DNA of 64,000 bases from positions 1-64,000 of the forward strand of contig CALLJL010000023.1 of NCBI GenBank assembly GCA_938092135.1, given 5' to 3'. Shown here in pieces: positions 48,705 to 58,515 of the stretch (its first letter is position 1; each line of letters begins with the position of its first letter). The notes beneath the pieces were generated by a model, which was not told the DNA's origin, did no database searches, and saw only the letters and a list, made by a program, of their open reading frames with translations. The stretch comes from an uncultured bacterium. GTDB lineage: Bacteria > Acidobacteriota > Aminicenantia > Aminicenantales > CALLJL01. The position numbers and the translations under genes are program-made.

Positions 48705-50384
48705 ATGTTTGTGTCCCTATTTTCTTTCTTTGTGTCCCTATTTTCTTTCCGAAATATTGGGAAATTATTATTTTATATTTGGTTTTCTCTTTCCTTTCTT
48801 TTCTTTTTATTTTCCTGTCAATCTCAGGTAAAAGTTGTCTCGGCGCCTCCAGCCTCTTTTTATTTAGAAGTTGAATCAGCCCTAAATAAAGCTGCCGCTC
48901 ACCTTGAACGGGGTTGCTATCTTGGCTTTCGCGAAGCTTTTAAAACTCTGAAGCCCCTGGTTCCTTTGGCTGCTCCCTGGGCTGAACTCAGTTCGCGCGT
49001 TCTTCCTCTTTATATCAAAAGCGGCTTGCTTCTCGGAATGAGGGAAAAAGAAATTGGCCTTTCCACTTCTACTCTTGACGAATTTGAACCTTTGCTTAGT
49101 TCTCATAATAAATGGGTGGAGTTAAAGGATTTCTATGAAGTAGCCAAGGCAAGCTCGGTGCAATCAAAAGGAATAATGGCTTTTGATGAGAGAAAATTTG
49201 ATACTCAAGCTAATGTTAAAGACTGGGAAAAAAGGAAAAAAGACATCGAGCGATTGAAAGAAGAGGCTGAAAACCGCCTGCAAAGGCTGGCGATAGGCGC
49301 CCAAAAGGATGAAGTAGCCGCTTATTTCTGGCTGACCTCTTATTTTAATTTTTTCCTAAGCCAAGATTCAGAACTAAAGCCCCAGAATCTTTTTTCTCTT
49401 TTCCCCAGAAGCCGTTTAATCCGTTTTAAAATAGCCATCAATTCAACTCCCGTTCCCCGAAGAGATATCCTCGAAGGTCTTCTTGAAGAAGAACCCGAAT
49501 TTTACGAGGCCCATTATTTTCTCGGTGAGGAGGCTTTAAGGCGAGGGCTATTATTTTCAGCGGAAAAACATTTCCTTAAAGCTTGGGAAGCTATCCCCGA
49601 GTCACCGATAATTGCCATTTCTTTAGCGAGTATTTATTTTCATTTGGAAGAACTCGAAAAAAGTCTTGAAATGTATGAAGCTGCGCTTCAGGTTTTACCA
49701 GGTTACCGAGAGGCCATGCTTGGAAAAGCCATCTGTTTAAGCTATCTTGGCCGCCATGATGAGGCCCTTAAAGTACTTAAGGAAATGATTGACTTAGGTT
49801 ATTGGCTTCTAGGAGAAGCCCATTACTGGATTGCCTGGAATCTTTACCATTTGAACCAATATGAAGAAGCTTGGGTTCATTGCAAGGAGGCCCAAGGACG
49901 GTTGCCTACTAGTTCCCAGGTTTTTTCTCTCACTGGCACGGTGGCTTTTGAGCTCGAAAACCTGGTTCAGGCTGAAGAAAATTTTTATAGGGCTCTTGAA
50001 TTTGATTCCAGTAATTCTGAAGCTTTGCTTGGCTTGGGCAGACTTAAAGCTCGCCAGGAGAAATGGATTTCAGCCGGGGATTATTACCACCAAGCGGCCA
50101 TCGTCTTTGAAAGCCAGGCTCGGGCGATTCAGGCCAAAATAAAAGAAATAGAAAATTCTGAAGTAAGCGATGAAAGAAAAAGGGCTCAGCGACAGAAAAA
50201 AGATTTCCAGCTCAAAGATGTGATTCTGAGGAAAGCCACCTGTCTTTATAATGGAGCCACCTGTTATTTTAATGCTGGAATTTACGAAAAAGCTCTCCCT
50301 TTAGCTGAAGAGGCTTCTTCCCATCCTTCTTTAAAGACTAAAGCCACTGACCTAATAAATAAAATCAAAATAAAAAGATTCTAA
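48705..50384 (+). CDS. TPR-repeat lipoprotein
   Basis: 559 aa; LFFLFSCQSQ lipobox-like, TPR helices (FLKAWEAIPESPIIAISLASIYFHLEELEKSLEMYEAALQVLPGYREAMLGKA). Confidence 0.82.
   Translation: MFVSLFSFFVSLFSFRNIGKLLFYIWFSLSFLFFLFSCQSQVKVVSAPPASFYLEVESALNKAAAHLERGCYLGFREAFKTLKPLVPLAAPWAELSSRVLPLYIKSGLLLGMREKEIGLSTSTLDEFEPLLSSHNKWVELKDFYEVAKASSVQSKGIMAFDERKFDTQANVKDWEKRKKDIERLKEEAENRLQRLAIGAQKDEVAAYFWLTSYFNFFLSQDSELKPQNLFSLFPRSRLIRFKIAINSTPVPRRDILEGLLEEEPEFYEAHYFLGEEALRRGLLFSAEKHFLKAWEAIPESPIIAISLASIYFHLEELEKSLEMYEAALQVLPGYREAMLGKAICLSYLGRHDEALKVLKEMIDLGYWLLGEAHYWIAWNLYHLNQYEEAWVHCKEAQGRLPTSSQVFSLTGTVAFELENLVQAEENFYRALEFDSSNSEALLGLGRLKARQEKWISAGDYYHQAAIVFESQARAIQAKIKEIENSEVSDERKRAQRQKKDFQLKDVILRKATCLYNGATCYFNAGIYEKALPLAEEASSHPSLKTKATDLINKIKIKRF
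48709..48750 (+). repeat. Dispersed motif copy C, tandem 2 x 21 bp (TTGTGTCCCTATTTTCTTTC[TC])
   Basis: Two adjacent 21-bp units with 20/21 identity, at the start of the TPR-protein ORF (VSLFSFFVSLFSF). Confidence 0.85.
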
Positions 50385-50637
50385 TAAAAATATTTTAAAC
50401 TGGCTTCAGAAAAGAGATATATAGCTAAAAGAAGAGGAGTAGTTTTTGCTCCAATTTTTATTTTTTTTAAATGATTTTATAAGGGGAAAAAATCGTTCCG
50501 GCTTGAAATATCGCCACAGAATAGAAATTTTTTCTGTGAATAAAATTTAAAGGGGGTATTCCCTTTTCGAATTTAATTCTTTGCCTTTGAGCCCGATTTT
50601 TTAGGTCTGGACCAGTCAAAGAATGGTCAGGTTTCTT

Positions 50638-51450
50638 TCAATCGGGAAAAAGAGGATAAATTATCGGAGGTTCGGGAACCAGGGCGTTATAGGGAATTAA
50701 AAAAATAGCAAGAGTCAGAAGCGAGACAAAAATATACCAGCCCTTTGCTATTCTCCCTTTCAACCGGAAGCTTAGCAGGGTAAGCCAGAAGAGGAAGACA
50801 ATATGCCACCTGTCAGCGAGAAGATTATCCCCTACAGGAAAGCCGGACCACCAGGTTCCAAATTTATATTTATCGATGATTGAAGCGAAGAGAAGACAGC
50901 CAAAAAATAAAAACAAAGTTGTCATCACAGCAAGGCGCCAAACCATATTGCCTTGGCCTATAGCGTCAAGGCCAGTTCTCAGAGCAAAACAGAGACCTAG
51001 AAAGAGGGTGATCAGCTGAAGAATTGTCAAAGCCTTAGGCACAGGCCCATGCCAACGCATGACAACATAACCATTGGGAGGAATGCTTATTTCAATGTCC
51101 CGGTCATTGTCAAAAAGAACAATACGATATTCGATCGTCTTGATGGAGGGAAGGGGATAAATATATGTTGTAATTATATCTCCCTTGCGTTTGAAAGCAT
51201 TTCTTGTCCACAGGTCTTCAGAGTCGTATCGTCTATATTCTACATAGGCTAAAATATTTTCATCAGGAACGACAAGCTCAAGAGGGCAATCAGAGTTCCA
51301 AGCATGGGTTCGAGGTAATTTATAAGGGATTTCAAGCTGATCAAAAAAGGTTTTCCCCTTGATTGGATAATTGGGGCCAGTCAAGTATTGATAGGTGGCC
51401 ACACCAAAAGTGATAAGGGTTGAAAAAATCCAGGGAAAAATTTTTTTCAT
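50638..51450 (-). CDS. Hypothetical membrane protein
   Basis: 270 aa; N-terminal TM, extracytoplasmic beta-rich segment, several C-terminal TM segments. Confidence 0.65.
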   Translation of the reverse strand: MKKIFPWIFSTLITFGVATYQYLTGPNYPIKGKTFFDQLEIPYKLPRTHAWNSDCPLELVVPDENILAYVEYRRYDSEDLWTRNAFKRKGDIITTYIYPLPSIKTIEYRIVLFDNDRDIEISIPPNGYVVMRWHGPVPKALTILQLITLFLGLCFALRTGLDAIGQGNMVWRLAVMTTLFLFFGCLLFASIIDKYKFGTWWSGFPVGDNLLADRWHIVFLFWLTLLSFRLKGRIAKGWYIFVSLLTLAIFLIPYNALVPEPPIIYPLFPD

Positions 51451-51629
51451 GCCACTTTCCTCGTCTAATTTTTAAGTTGATATTTACCTCATCGGCATAC
51501 CATAGTTCTAAGCTATTGATATAAAAAAATTACTCATGCGTTTTCGGGCCAAAAGATAGCCTTAAACCTTTCTTTTTAAAATTTTAGGCTTTTAATTAAT
51601 AAAGACGAAGAAAAAAGGAAATTTTATCA

Positions 51630-53198
51630 TCAATCTTTTTCTTGTTGCCTTAAAATTCTCCAGAGAAGAGTTAGCTCTTTGATCTTTAAAAAATAACAGG
51701 CGATGGAATAAACCAAGGCAGCTCCACCGAGAAGGTAAATTAGATGGAGGATTTTAATTTTCAGAGAGGAATTGGGCAGATTAAGAGGCCAGAAATGGTC
51801 AAGGCCAAAAATGGCTATTCCCATTAACAGTGAGGCCAGGAAAATCTTGCCAATTGCTTTCAGCCAGGCGTTCCAGTCAATGGAGCCAAATTTTTTGGTC
51901 ATAAGCAGACTCAACCCGGTGAAATTGATAACAGCTGAAATTGAAGTGGCGAGAGCCAGACCACGAAAGCTCATTGGCTTCATTAGTAAAAGATTGAGGA
52001 TGATGTTTGTCCCGACGGACAAAAAGCTAATTTTAACGGGCGTTTTTGTATCTTGAAAAGAATAAAAGACCTGAGCTACCACCCGCACAGAAGCAAAGAA
52101 AAAGAGGCCAAGGGCATAGAATAATAGAGCCTGCGCGGTGGCCACTGTGTCGATATAAGTAAATCGGCCGTGCTCATAGAGAACTGAAATAAGGGGGCGA
52201 CCGGCTAAAGCTAGAAAAAAAGTGGAAGGCAGGGTTAAAAAGGCAACAAGTTCAAGGGAGGAACGGCAGGTGGCCAGAACATTGACCTTATCTTTCTTGG
52301 CTGCAAAGGAGGAAACCACCGGAAGTGTTACCGTCGCCACGGCTATGCCAAAGATCCCAAGGGGGAAATAGAGAAGACGCAAGCTATAATTGAGATAGGA
52401 AGGACTGGCTTCAGGTAGAAGAGAGGCGATGATGGTATTGACAAAAGCATTAATTTGCGTTGAGGCCAGGCCGACAACAGCTGGAGTCATCAGGACTAAA
52501 ATCCGCTTGAATCCAGGATCATTAAAGGAGAATAAGGGCTGATAGCGATAACCTTCTTTGATGAGTAGGGGAATCTGAAAAAGCCATTGCCCGAGACCAC
52601 CGATGAGAACACCTATGGCCATTCCTATAATGGGGGGCGAAAATAAAGGTGAGATAAAAAAACCTGCAAAGATCATTCCCAGATTAAGAAAGACAGGTGC
52701 CAGAGCTGGAACAGCAAAATAGCGCAGAGTATTGAGCATGCCCATGGAGATTGCAGCCAGGGAAATAAACAAAAGAAAGGGAAACATGATCTGAGCCAGA
52801 AGAGTTGTCAGCTCTGATTTGCCGGGAATACGGCTGAAGCCAGGGGCAATAAGACGAACGAGATAAGGAGTAAGAAAAATAGCTACTGTAATAATGGCCG
52901 TCAAAATTAAAGTAAGACCGTTGATTACCAGGTTGGCTAACCGGAATGCTTCTTTTTTCCCTTTGTTTAATAGATGCTCAGTAAAAACTGGGACAAAAGC
53001 TGCTGAAAGTGCGCCTTCAGCAAAAAGGTCTCTGAGAAGATTTGGTAGTCGGAAAGCAGCGACAAAAGCATCGGTGGCCGTTCCAGCTCCAAAAAGGTAG
53101 GCAAAGGTCTGTTCTCTCAATAAGCCAAAAAGCCGAGAAGCGAAGGTGGCCGAGCCAACAACAATGGACGAACGGGCCACACTTGATTTTCCTTCCAT
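51630..53198 (-). CDS. murJ: Lipid II flippase MurJ
   Basis: 522 aa; SRLFGLLREQTFAYLFGAGTATDAFVAAFRLPNLLRDLFAEGALSAAFVPVF. Confidence 0.96.
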   Translation of the reverse strand: MEGKSSVARSSIVVGSATFASRLFGLLREQTFAYLFGAGTATDAFVAAFRLPNLLRDLFAEGALSAAFVPVFTEHLLNKGKKEAFRLANLVINGLTLILTAIITVAIFLTPYLVRLIAPGFSRIPGKSELTTLLAQIMFPFLLFISLAAISMGMLNTLRYFAVPALAPVFLNLGMIFAGFFISPLFSPPIIGMAIGVLIGGLGQWLFQIPLLIKEGYRYQPLFSFNDPGFKRILVLMTPAVVGLASTQINAFVNTIIASLLPEASPSYLNYSLRLLYFPLGIFGIAVATVTLPVVSSFAAKKDKVNVLATCRSSLELVAFLTLPSTFFLALAGRPLISVLYEHGRFTYIDTVATAQALLFYALGLFFFASVRVVAQVFYSFQDTKTPVKISFLSVGTNIILNLLLMKPMSFRGLALATSISAVINFTGLSLLMTKKFGSIDWNAWLKAIGKIFLASLLMGIAIFGLDHFWPLNLPNSSLKIKILHLIYLLGGAALVYSIACYFLKIKELTLLWRILRQQEKD

Positions 53199-53237
53199 GG
53201 AGCTTTCTATAGCATATAAAAGCTATTTCCTCAAACC

Positions 53238-53447
53238 AAAAATGGGGACACATACTTTTTTTTGAGATCATAACTCTTTTTCTTCTCAAAATAATATTGA
53301 TCGCCATAAGATGGAAAAAATAAAAAAATAAAATGTCAAATTAATTCAAGGATAATTTTAGCTTTGATGAGTTTCCAATCGCCACAAATAAAATGGGGAA
53401 ATAAATTTTTTCTTCTGATGATAAAAATAATTTTTAATCGCCATGAG
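53238..53447. repeat. Dispersed motif copy D plus a degenerate second unit
   Basis: aaaaatggggacacatacttttttttg...tttttcttctcaaaataatattgatcgccataag (53238-53310) and aaaatggggaaataaattttttcttctgatgataaaaataatttttaatcgccatgag (53390-53447). Confidence 0.6.
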
Positions 53448-53510
53448 TTGACAGTGAGTGAAAAGTTGAGTCACAATATAATTTAGAAAAATCGTTTAAA
53501 GGAGAAAGTC

Positions 53511-54380
53511 ATGAAGAAATTAAGTGGCCTACTTTTGTTAGGAATAGCTACCTTTAGTTTTATATTGATTCCTAGCCTCTCTGGCCAACAAAAGGTTGTT
53601 GAGGTTATTTGGGCGCCTACGCCGGTTTTGATTGACGGTCAAATGAGTGAATGGGCTGAAGTCTCAAGGTATACGCAAAAAGACCTGGCCGTCGACTATG
53701 CTTTCCGCCACGATGGCCAGAACTTATATATTTTATTTGTTTTTAACGATCCCAAGTTCCTGAGCACAATTAATGCCACGGGAATGACAATTTATTTTAG
53801 TCCGGCCACTAAAAAGAGCAAGGATTTCGGTCTAAAGTTTACTCCCAAGAATGTAACTGGCGCGGAAATGATAGCTTTGATGGAAAAGCTAAAAACAGAG
53901 CTTTCTGAAGAACAGAAAGACAAGTTGTTGGCCAATCCTAAGGCCCGCTACCTCTTTTATGAAGTCTTGGTTGTCGGGAAAAAAGGAGAGATATATCCCC
54001 CCCATGACCAAGAAGGGGTAGCTCCGCCTGTTTTCAGAGTTGGCCGAAGCGGCAAGAGCGTCATTTATGAATTTCGGGTTCCCTTAGCGCCTCAAAGTAC
54101 CTATGTAGCTGGTATTGGATTTCAGCCTGGACAAGCTTATCGAATTGGCTTTGAATGGGGCGGCATGACTCCGGAAATGAGAAAAGCAATGATGGCCAGG
54201 ATAGCTGAACAAGGAACCCAGGCCAGAGCCACAGATACCTCTCTTGAGAGAACTCTTAGCGGCGGCGAAGAAGGTTATGAAGGTTTAATGATGGGTGGCG
54301 GTGGCGGTGTGCCCTTAAGATCGACTCCTAAAAAATATTCTTTCTGGGTCGAAGTGAAAATTGCCCAGAATCAGCAATAA
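53511..54380 (+). CDS. Secreted protein with CBM9/DOMON-like domain
   Basis: 289 aa; signal peptide; WAPTPVLIDGQMSEWAEVSRYTQKDLAVDYAFRHDGQNLYILFVFND. Confidence 0.75.
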   Translation: MKKLSGLLLLGIATFSFILIPSLSGQQKVVEVIWAPTPVLIDGQMSEWAEVSRYTQKDLAVDYAFRHDGQNLYILFVFNDPKFLSTINATGMTIYFSPATKKSKDFGLKFTPKNVTGAEMIALMEKLKTELSEEQKDKLLANPKARYLFYEVLVVGKKGEIYPPHDQEGVAPPVFRVGRSGKSVIYEFRVPLAPQSTYVAGIGFQPGQAYRIGFEWGGMTPEMRKAMMARIAEQGTQARATDTSLERTLSGGEEGYEGLMMGGGGGVPLRSTPKKYSFWVEVKIAQNQQ

Positions 54381-54552
54381 GCAAAGAAAAAAATTTATTT
54401 CTTATCTTATTAAGAAGATGAATTTATCTTTTTAAGAAAATGAAATTATCTTGGAGAAAAGGTTAATTAATAAATTTCCTTCGGCCGCTGTTATTTCATC
54501 CAAAGGCATTTAAATAAATTGATTTTTCCAATTAGTAATTTTTAATTTAAAA

Positions 54553-55437
54553 TCAATTCCAGGAAGCAAGAAAAGCACCACAGAAAGCAATCATTAAGGC
54601 AAAAAAACGCCAGGCTGTTAGCCTCTCCTTTAGAAAAATGACCGCTAAAAGGAAAATAAAAATTGTACTCAACTGATTAAGAGGAGCAGCAATCGAAGCG
54701 GCTGTATATTTCATTCCGGCTACCCAAGCAATAATTCCGCCATAGGCGCCAATAATAGAGGCGGCTGTCATTATTCCCCAATTAGAAGTAACAACAAGCG
54801 ACTTGAAAATTTTGCTTTTATCAGGGAAAAAAGGCAAGCTTAGCCAAAGAAAGAAAGCCCCAGAAAGCATCCTAATGGCCGAGGCCCAAAAAATAGAAAT
54901 TTCCCCAAGCAATGGTTTAATCATTACGATACCCACGGCCATAAAGGCCATGGATAAAATACCAGCCAGAATTCCAGATAATAGCTGATCTCCATTTCTT
55001 TTCTCATTCCTTTGCCAGGTAATAGCGATAACCGCACTCAGAATAAGACTGACCCCAAATAACTGTCTCCCTTTTATTTTTTCTTTTAGGAAGATCATCG
55101 AAAGACTAATGACAAAAGGGCTATAAAGGCATTCAATGATGGCCGTCAAACTTGCTCCGACTTTATTTAAGCAGATAAAGAAAAGGGTATCCGAGAAAGT
55201 AATCCCCAAGAGACCGCTAAAAAGAAGAAGGAAAAGGTTTCCTGAATTTTTAAGGCCATGTGATGGGGCAATGATACAGGCTGTTAGGAAGAGAAGAAAA
55301 CCAGCCAAGCTACTTTTAAAAAGATTAAGGGCCAAAGGAGTTACAGTTCGGCCACTTACTCGAAAGAGAATAACCGCCACGGCCCAAGCTAAAGCGGAAA
55401 GAAGCGAAAAGATTTCACCTTGGTAAGGGAAATTCAT
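54553..55437 (-). CDS. EamA/DMT-superfamily transporter
   Basis: 294 aa; ten-TM duplicated EamA pattern, LSMIFLKEKIKGRQLFGVSLILSAV and LAVIFLKERLTAWRFFALMIAFCGAF. Confidence 0.9.
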   Translation of the reverse strand: MNFPYQGEIFSLLSALAWAVAVILFRVSGRTVTPLALNLFKSSLAGFLLFLTACIIAPSHGLKNSGNLFLLLFSGLLGITFSDTLFFICLNKVGASLTAIIECLYSPFVISLSMIFLKEKIKGRQLFGVSLILSAVIAITWQRNEKRNGDQLLSGILAGILSMAFMAVGIVMIKPLLGEISIFWASAIRMLSGAFFLWLSLPFFPDKSKIFKSLVVTSNWGIMTAASIIGAYGGIIAWVAGMKYTAASIAAPLNQLSTIFIFLLAVIFLKERLTAWRFFALMIAFCGAFLASWN

Positions 55438-55446
55438 TTTTCGCCT

Positions 55447-57951
55447 TCATTTCTTACCTTTATCTATTGTTTTTTCCATAAGGTCGCAATTAATAAAAGT
55501 TTTAGTTTGAGGATTGAAAAGAATTGTTCTTAATTCAAAGGGCTTAAGTCGAAGTCTTTTTTTGACCTCGTAGAGAGGTAAATGAAGAGTCATTTCCTGA
55601 TTCATTCCGGTAGGCTCAAAAATCCTGATTAAAAGATTATTACCAGATTCACTTTTTTTAACAGCAGGGATAATGACGGCCGGGTTATCGAGAATTAATA
55701 AAGGCTTAACTTTTTTCCCTTTCCCAGGAGGAAAATGAACGAGAGCTGGAGGTTTTTCATGGTGAATCAAAGCTTCCCTTTCCACAAGAGAAAGTCTTTC
55801 TTCAACAGGGCCGGCGTTAATCCAGAAATGGAATATTCTTTCCCCCTGATCATGGCGGACAATGAAGCGATCCTGGGCCAACATTGGTCGATCAGGGACA
55901 GGATCAGCCGCATAGGCTGGTGAGCGAAGAAGGGAAAGCCGAATCTCCCCGGCTCGACAATCAGAGCCATAAAGACCATCATTAATACAGGTTAAGGCCA
56001 GGTCTTGGTTTTTAGAAATGAGAGCTACCCACTTTTGGCTAACAGTTTCCCGGCCATCCACGGGAAGTTCCTCCACTCCATAAACTGTCTGGCCAAGATA
56101 CCAGGCCTCATGAAGGGTTGTGGGCAGGCTCAGCTTAAGCAATCTATCTTTTTCTTGCCAATAAACATTAACTTCAATTTCTATTTCTGTTCCCTTTTTT
56201 GGCAATTTATAGCGAATCAAAAGGAGCGAAAGGTTATAGCCAAAAACGCTTTCGATTATTGTTCTAACTGGTCCATCCTCAATTACCCTGACGGAAGGCA
56301 GAGGAGATGACAGTCCCTGAATTTCCCAGGTTTTGTTTTCAGGAGGAAGGAGTTCAAAACGACCGGCTATTTCTCTAAAGGCTTTTACTGTCATCCCCCA
56401 GGGATCAGCATTATCCACCATAACTAAGGGTTCAAAGGCTCTTGGTTCAAAGATTTCCTGATCTCTGATTTTTAAACGATCGACTAATCCTGTAGAGCAA
56501 TTGATCAATACCTCAAGATCGTCTGACTTGAAATGGATAAAGCCATTTTTTTCTTTGATCTCCTTAAAAGGTCTGGTCTCTTTTCTTTCGAGATAGCAAG
56601 AAAAGCGATGCATCTCGCCCGGTTTCAAATCAGCCTCAAAGACTATTTTCTTTCGCCATTCCACATTTAAATTGCTTTCTTCTTTTTCCAGCTGACAATT
56701 AATAGGTTGCCCCTCTATTTCAAGACGGGGCCACCAAAAGCCACCCTCCCAGTTTATTTCGTGGGGCTGAAATTCTATTTCGATCAGGCTTTTGAAAGAA
56801 AAAGGATGGGGATTAAGAATTAAAATTGGAATTTCTCCTTCCTTGGCTTCAGGCTCGGCGGAAGCGGTGAGAAAGAAAACTTTAGCCTTAATTCGATTGA
56901 GAATTTCAAGACCATGATAGATGATTTTGAGGGCATCTTTTTCGGCTGATTTTATGGCTGAACCGGGAAGAATATCATGAAATTGGACAAAAAGAAGATC
57001 TCTCAGGGCCTGCCTGAGTTCATCGGCTGGATAGGGCATAAGACCCTGAAAGTAGGCCGCTGTGGCCATTTTTTCTGTAAGAAAATACTCAGCTTCAAAT
57101 TCACGAAACGCCCTTTTAATCAGATTCATCGACGTGTAACAGCCTACAGCCCAGGGGTTAAGATCTTTTAGCCATCGGGGTAAAAATTTTTTTTGACGCT
57201 TTAAATCTTTAAAGAAGGCTTCAGGAGTTGAATGTTTGATTTCAAAATCTTTAATTTCTTTAATCAGTTTATCTAGCTCTTTCAAATCTAATTCTGAAGG
57301 TCCGCCCCCATGATTCCCTACTCCCCAGAGAAGCAAGCTTAAATTTTTGTCGGGATTTGATTTTATCCAGCCCTCGACTTTTTCCCTGGCCCGGCCTAAA
57401 CGGGAGTTATAGTGAGCTGTGACCCTCGTGGCCAATATCTCAGAGCCATCGAAGCCGACCCAAATGAATTCTTCACCCGGTAAGGAAAGGTCAACGGGCG
57501 AGGGACGACAGAAAACATAGGAATCATAACCGCTTTTGGCCAGAATTTGAACAAGGCCACGGCTATGGCCAAAGGAATCAAAATTGATGGCTGTCTTTGG
57601 TTCAACCCCAAAATTGGCCATGAAAAATTGGCGACCATAGAGAATCTGGCGAACAAGACTCTCTCCTGAGGGTAAGTTAACATCAGGTTGCAAGAACCAG
57701 CCGCCCATAATATGCCATCTCCTGGAAGCTACAAGTTTTTGAATCTGGCGAAAAAGATCGGGCTCATAATCTTTAACCCATTCATAGAGAAGAGCCTCAT
57801 TGTGGTTGAAGATAAATTCAGGGAAGGATGAGCATAATTTGGCTGCCACTCGGAAGGTAGCCAGAGCTTCTGAGGCTCCTTCTTGCCAGCACCAGAGCCA
57901 GACAGGATCAATATGAGCATTGGCCACAAGATGAATTTTTTTTCTAGCCAT
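55447..57951 (-). CDS. Glycoside hydrolase family 38 alpha-mannosidase
   Basis: 834 aa; HLVANAHIDPVWLWCWQEGASEALATFRVAAKLC, TAINFDSFGHSRGLVQIL. Confidence 0.93.
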   Translation of the reverse strand: MARKKIHLVANAHIDPVWLWCWQEGASEALATFRVAAKLCSSFPEFIFNHNEALLYEWVKDYEPDLFRQIQKLVASRRWHIMGGWFLQPDVNLPSGESLVRQILYGRQFFMANFGVEPKTAINFDSFGHSRGLVQILAKSGYDSYVFCRPSPVDLSLPGEEFIWVGFDGSEILATRVTAHYNSRLGRAREKVEGWIKSNPDKNLSLLLWGVGNHGGGPSELDLKELDKLIKEIKDFEIKHSTPEAFFKDLKRQKKFLPRWLKDLNPWAVGCYTSMNLIKRAFREFEAEYFLTEKMATAAYFQGLMPYPADELRQALRDLLFVQFHDILPGSAIKSAEKDALKIIYHGLEILNRIKAKVFFLTASAEPEAKEGEIPILILNPHPFSFKSLIEIEFQPHEINWEGGFWWPRLEIEGQPINCQLEKEESNLNVEWRKKIVFEADLKPGEMHRFSCYLERKETRPFKEIKEKNGFIHFKSDDLEVLINCSTGLVDRLKIRDQEIFEPRAFEPLVMVDNADPWGMTVKAFREIAGRFELLPPENKTWEIQGLSSPLPSVRVIEDGPVRTIIESVFGYNLSLLLIRYKLPKKGTEIEIEVNVYWQEKDRLLKLSLPTTLHEAWYLGQTVYGVEELPVDGRETVSQKWVALISKNQDLALTCINDGLYGSDCRAGEIRLSLLRSPAYAADPVPDRPMLAQDRFIVRHDQGERIFHFWINAGPVEERLSLVEREALIHHEKPPALVHFPPGKGKKVKPLLILDNPAVIIPAVKKSESGNNLLIRIFEPTGMNQEMTLHLPLYEVKKRLRLKPFELRTILFNPQTKTFINCDLMEKTIDKGKK

Positions 57952-58232
57952 GCCTTGCCTCCTTTGAAAGCCTTAGATATTTAAAAACATATTTTCCTGT
58001 TTAAAAGAAAAACGATTGAAGGTTAATTTTCCCTGAAAAATTTCAGGTTGGCAATATTTTTCCCTTTTTTAGACGGAGGAAAATTAGATGGCAGCGATTT
58101 TAATTTTTAAAAATAAACTTTTTGGTCAAAATTAGGCTGGCCTTTTTAAGGTCGATAAGGGTTTTAATTGATCCGGGGTAAATTAGGCTTTTATATTTGA
58201 AAAGGTAACTGGTCTTCGTTTTTTATGGCTAC

Positions 58233-58478
58233 TTACATCCTTTGAGCTGTTGGTGCTTCGCTTTCCTTTTCTTCTTCAAGTTCGCTTTCAAGGCCAAGCA
58301 ACTTAGCTGCTCCTTCATAGATCATGCGAAAGGATTTCTTTGATTCTTGAAGCTCAGCCAGTCTTTCGCGGACTTTTTGGAGCTCTCTTTCTATATGGGC
58401 GTCAATTTCTTCGAGCATTTTTTTGGCTTCCATCATGGTTCGTCTATACAATTCTTCTTGTTCTTTGGTCAAAGGCAT
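58233..58478 (-). CDS. Small hypothetical coiled-coil protein
   Basis: MPLTKEQEELYRRTMMEAKKMLEEIDAHIERELQKVRERLAELQESKK...; start at 58478 has an AGGAGAAAGG RBS and removes the overlap with the upstream CDS. Confidence 0.7.
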   Translation of the reverse strand: MPLTKEQEELYRRTMMEAKKMLEEIDAHIERELQKVRERLAELQESKKSFRMIYEGAAKLLGLESELEEEKESEAPTAQRM

Positions 58479-58515
58479 GTCCTTTCTCCTTTCATCAGCC
58501 AGTTTCCACTTTTCA

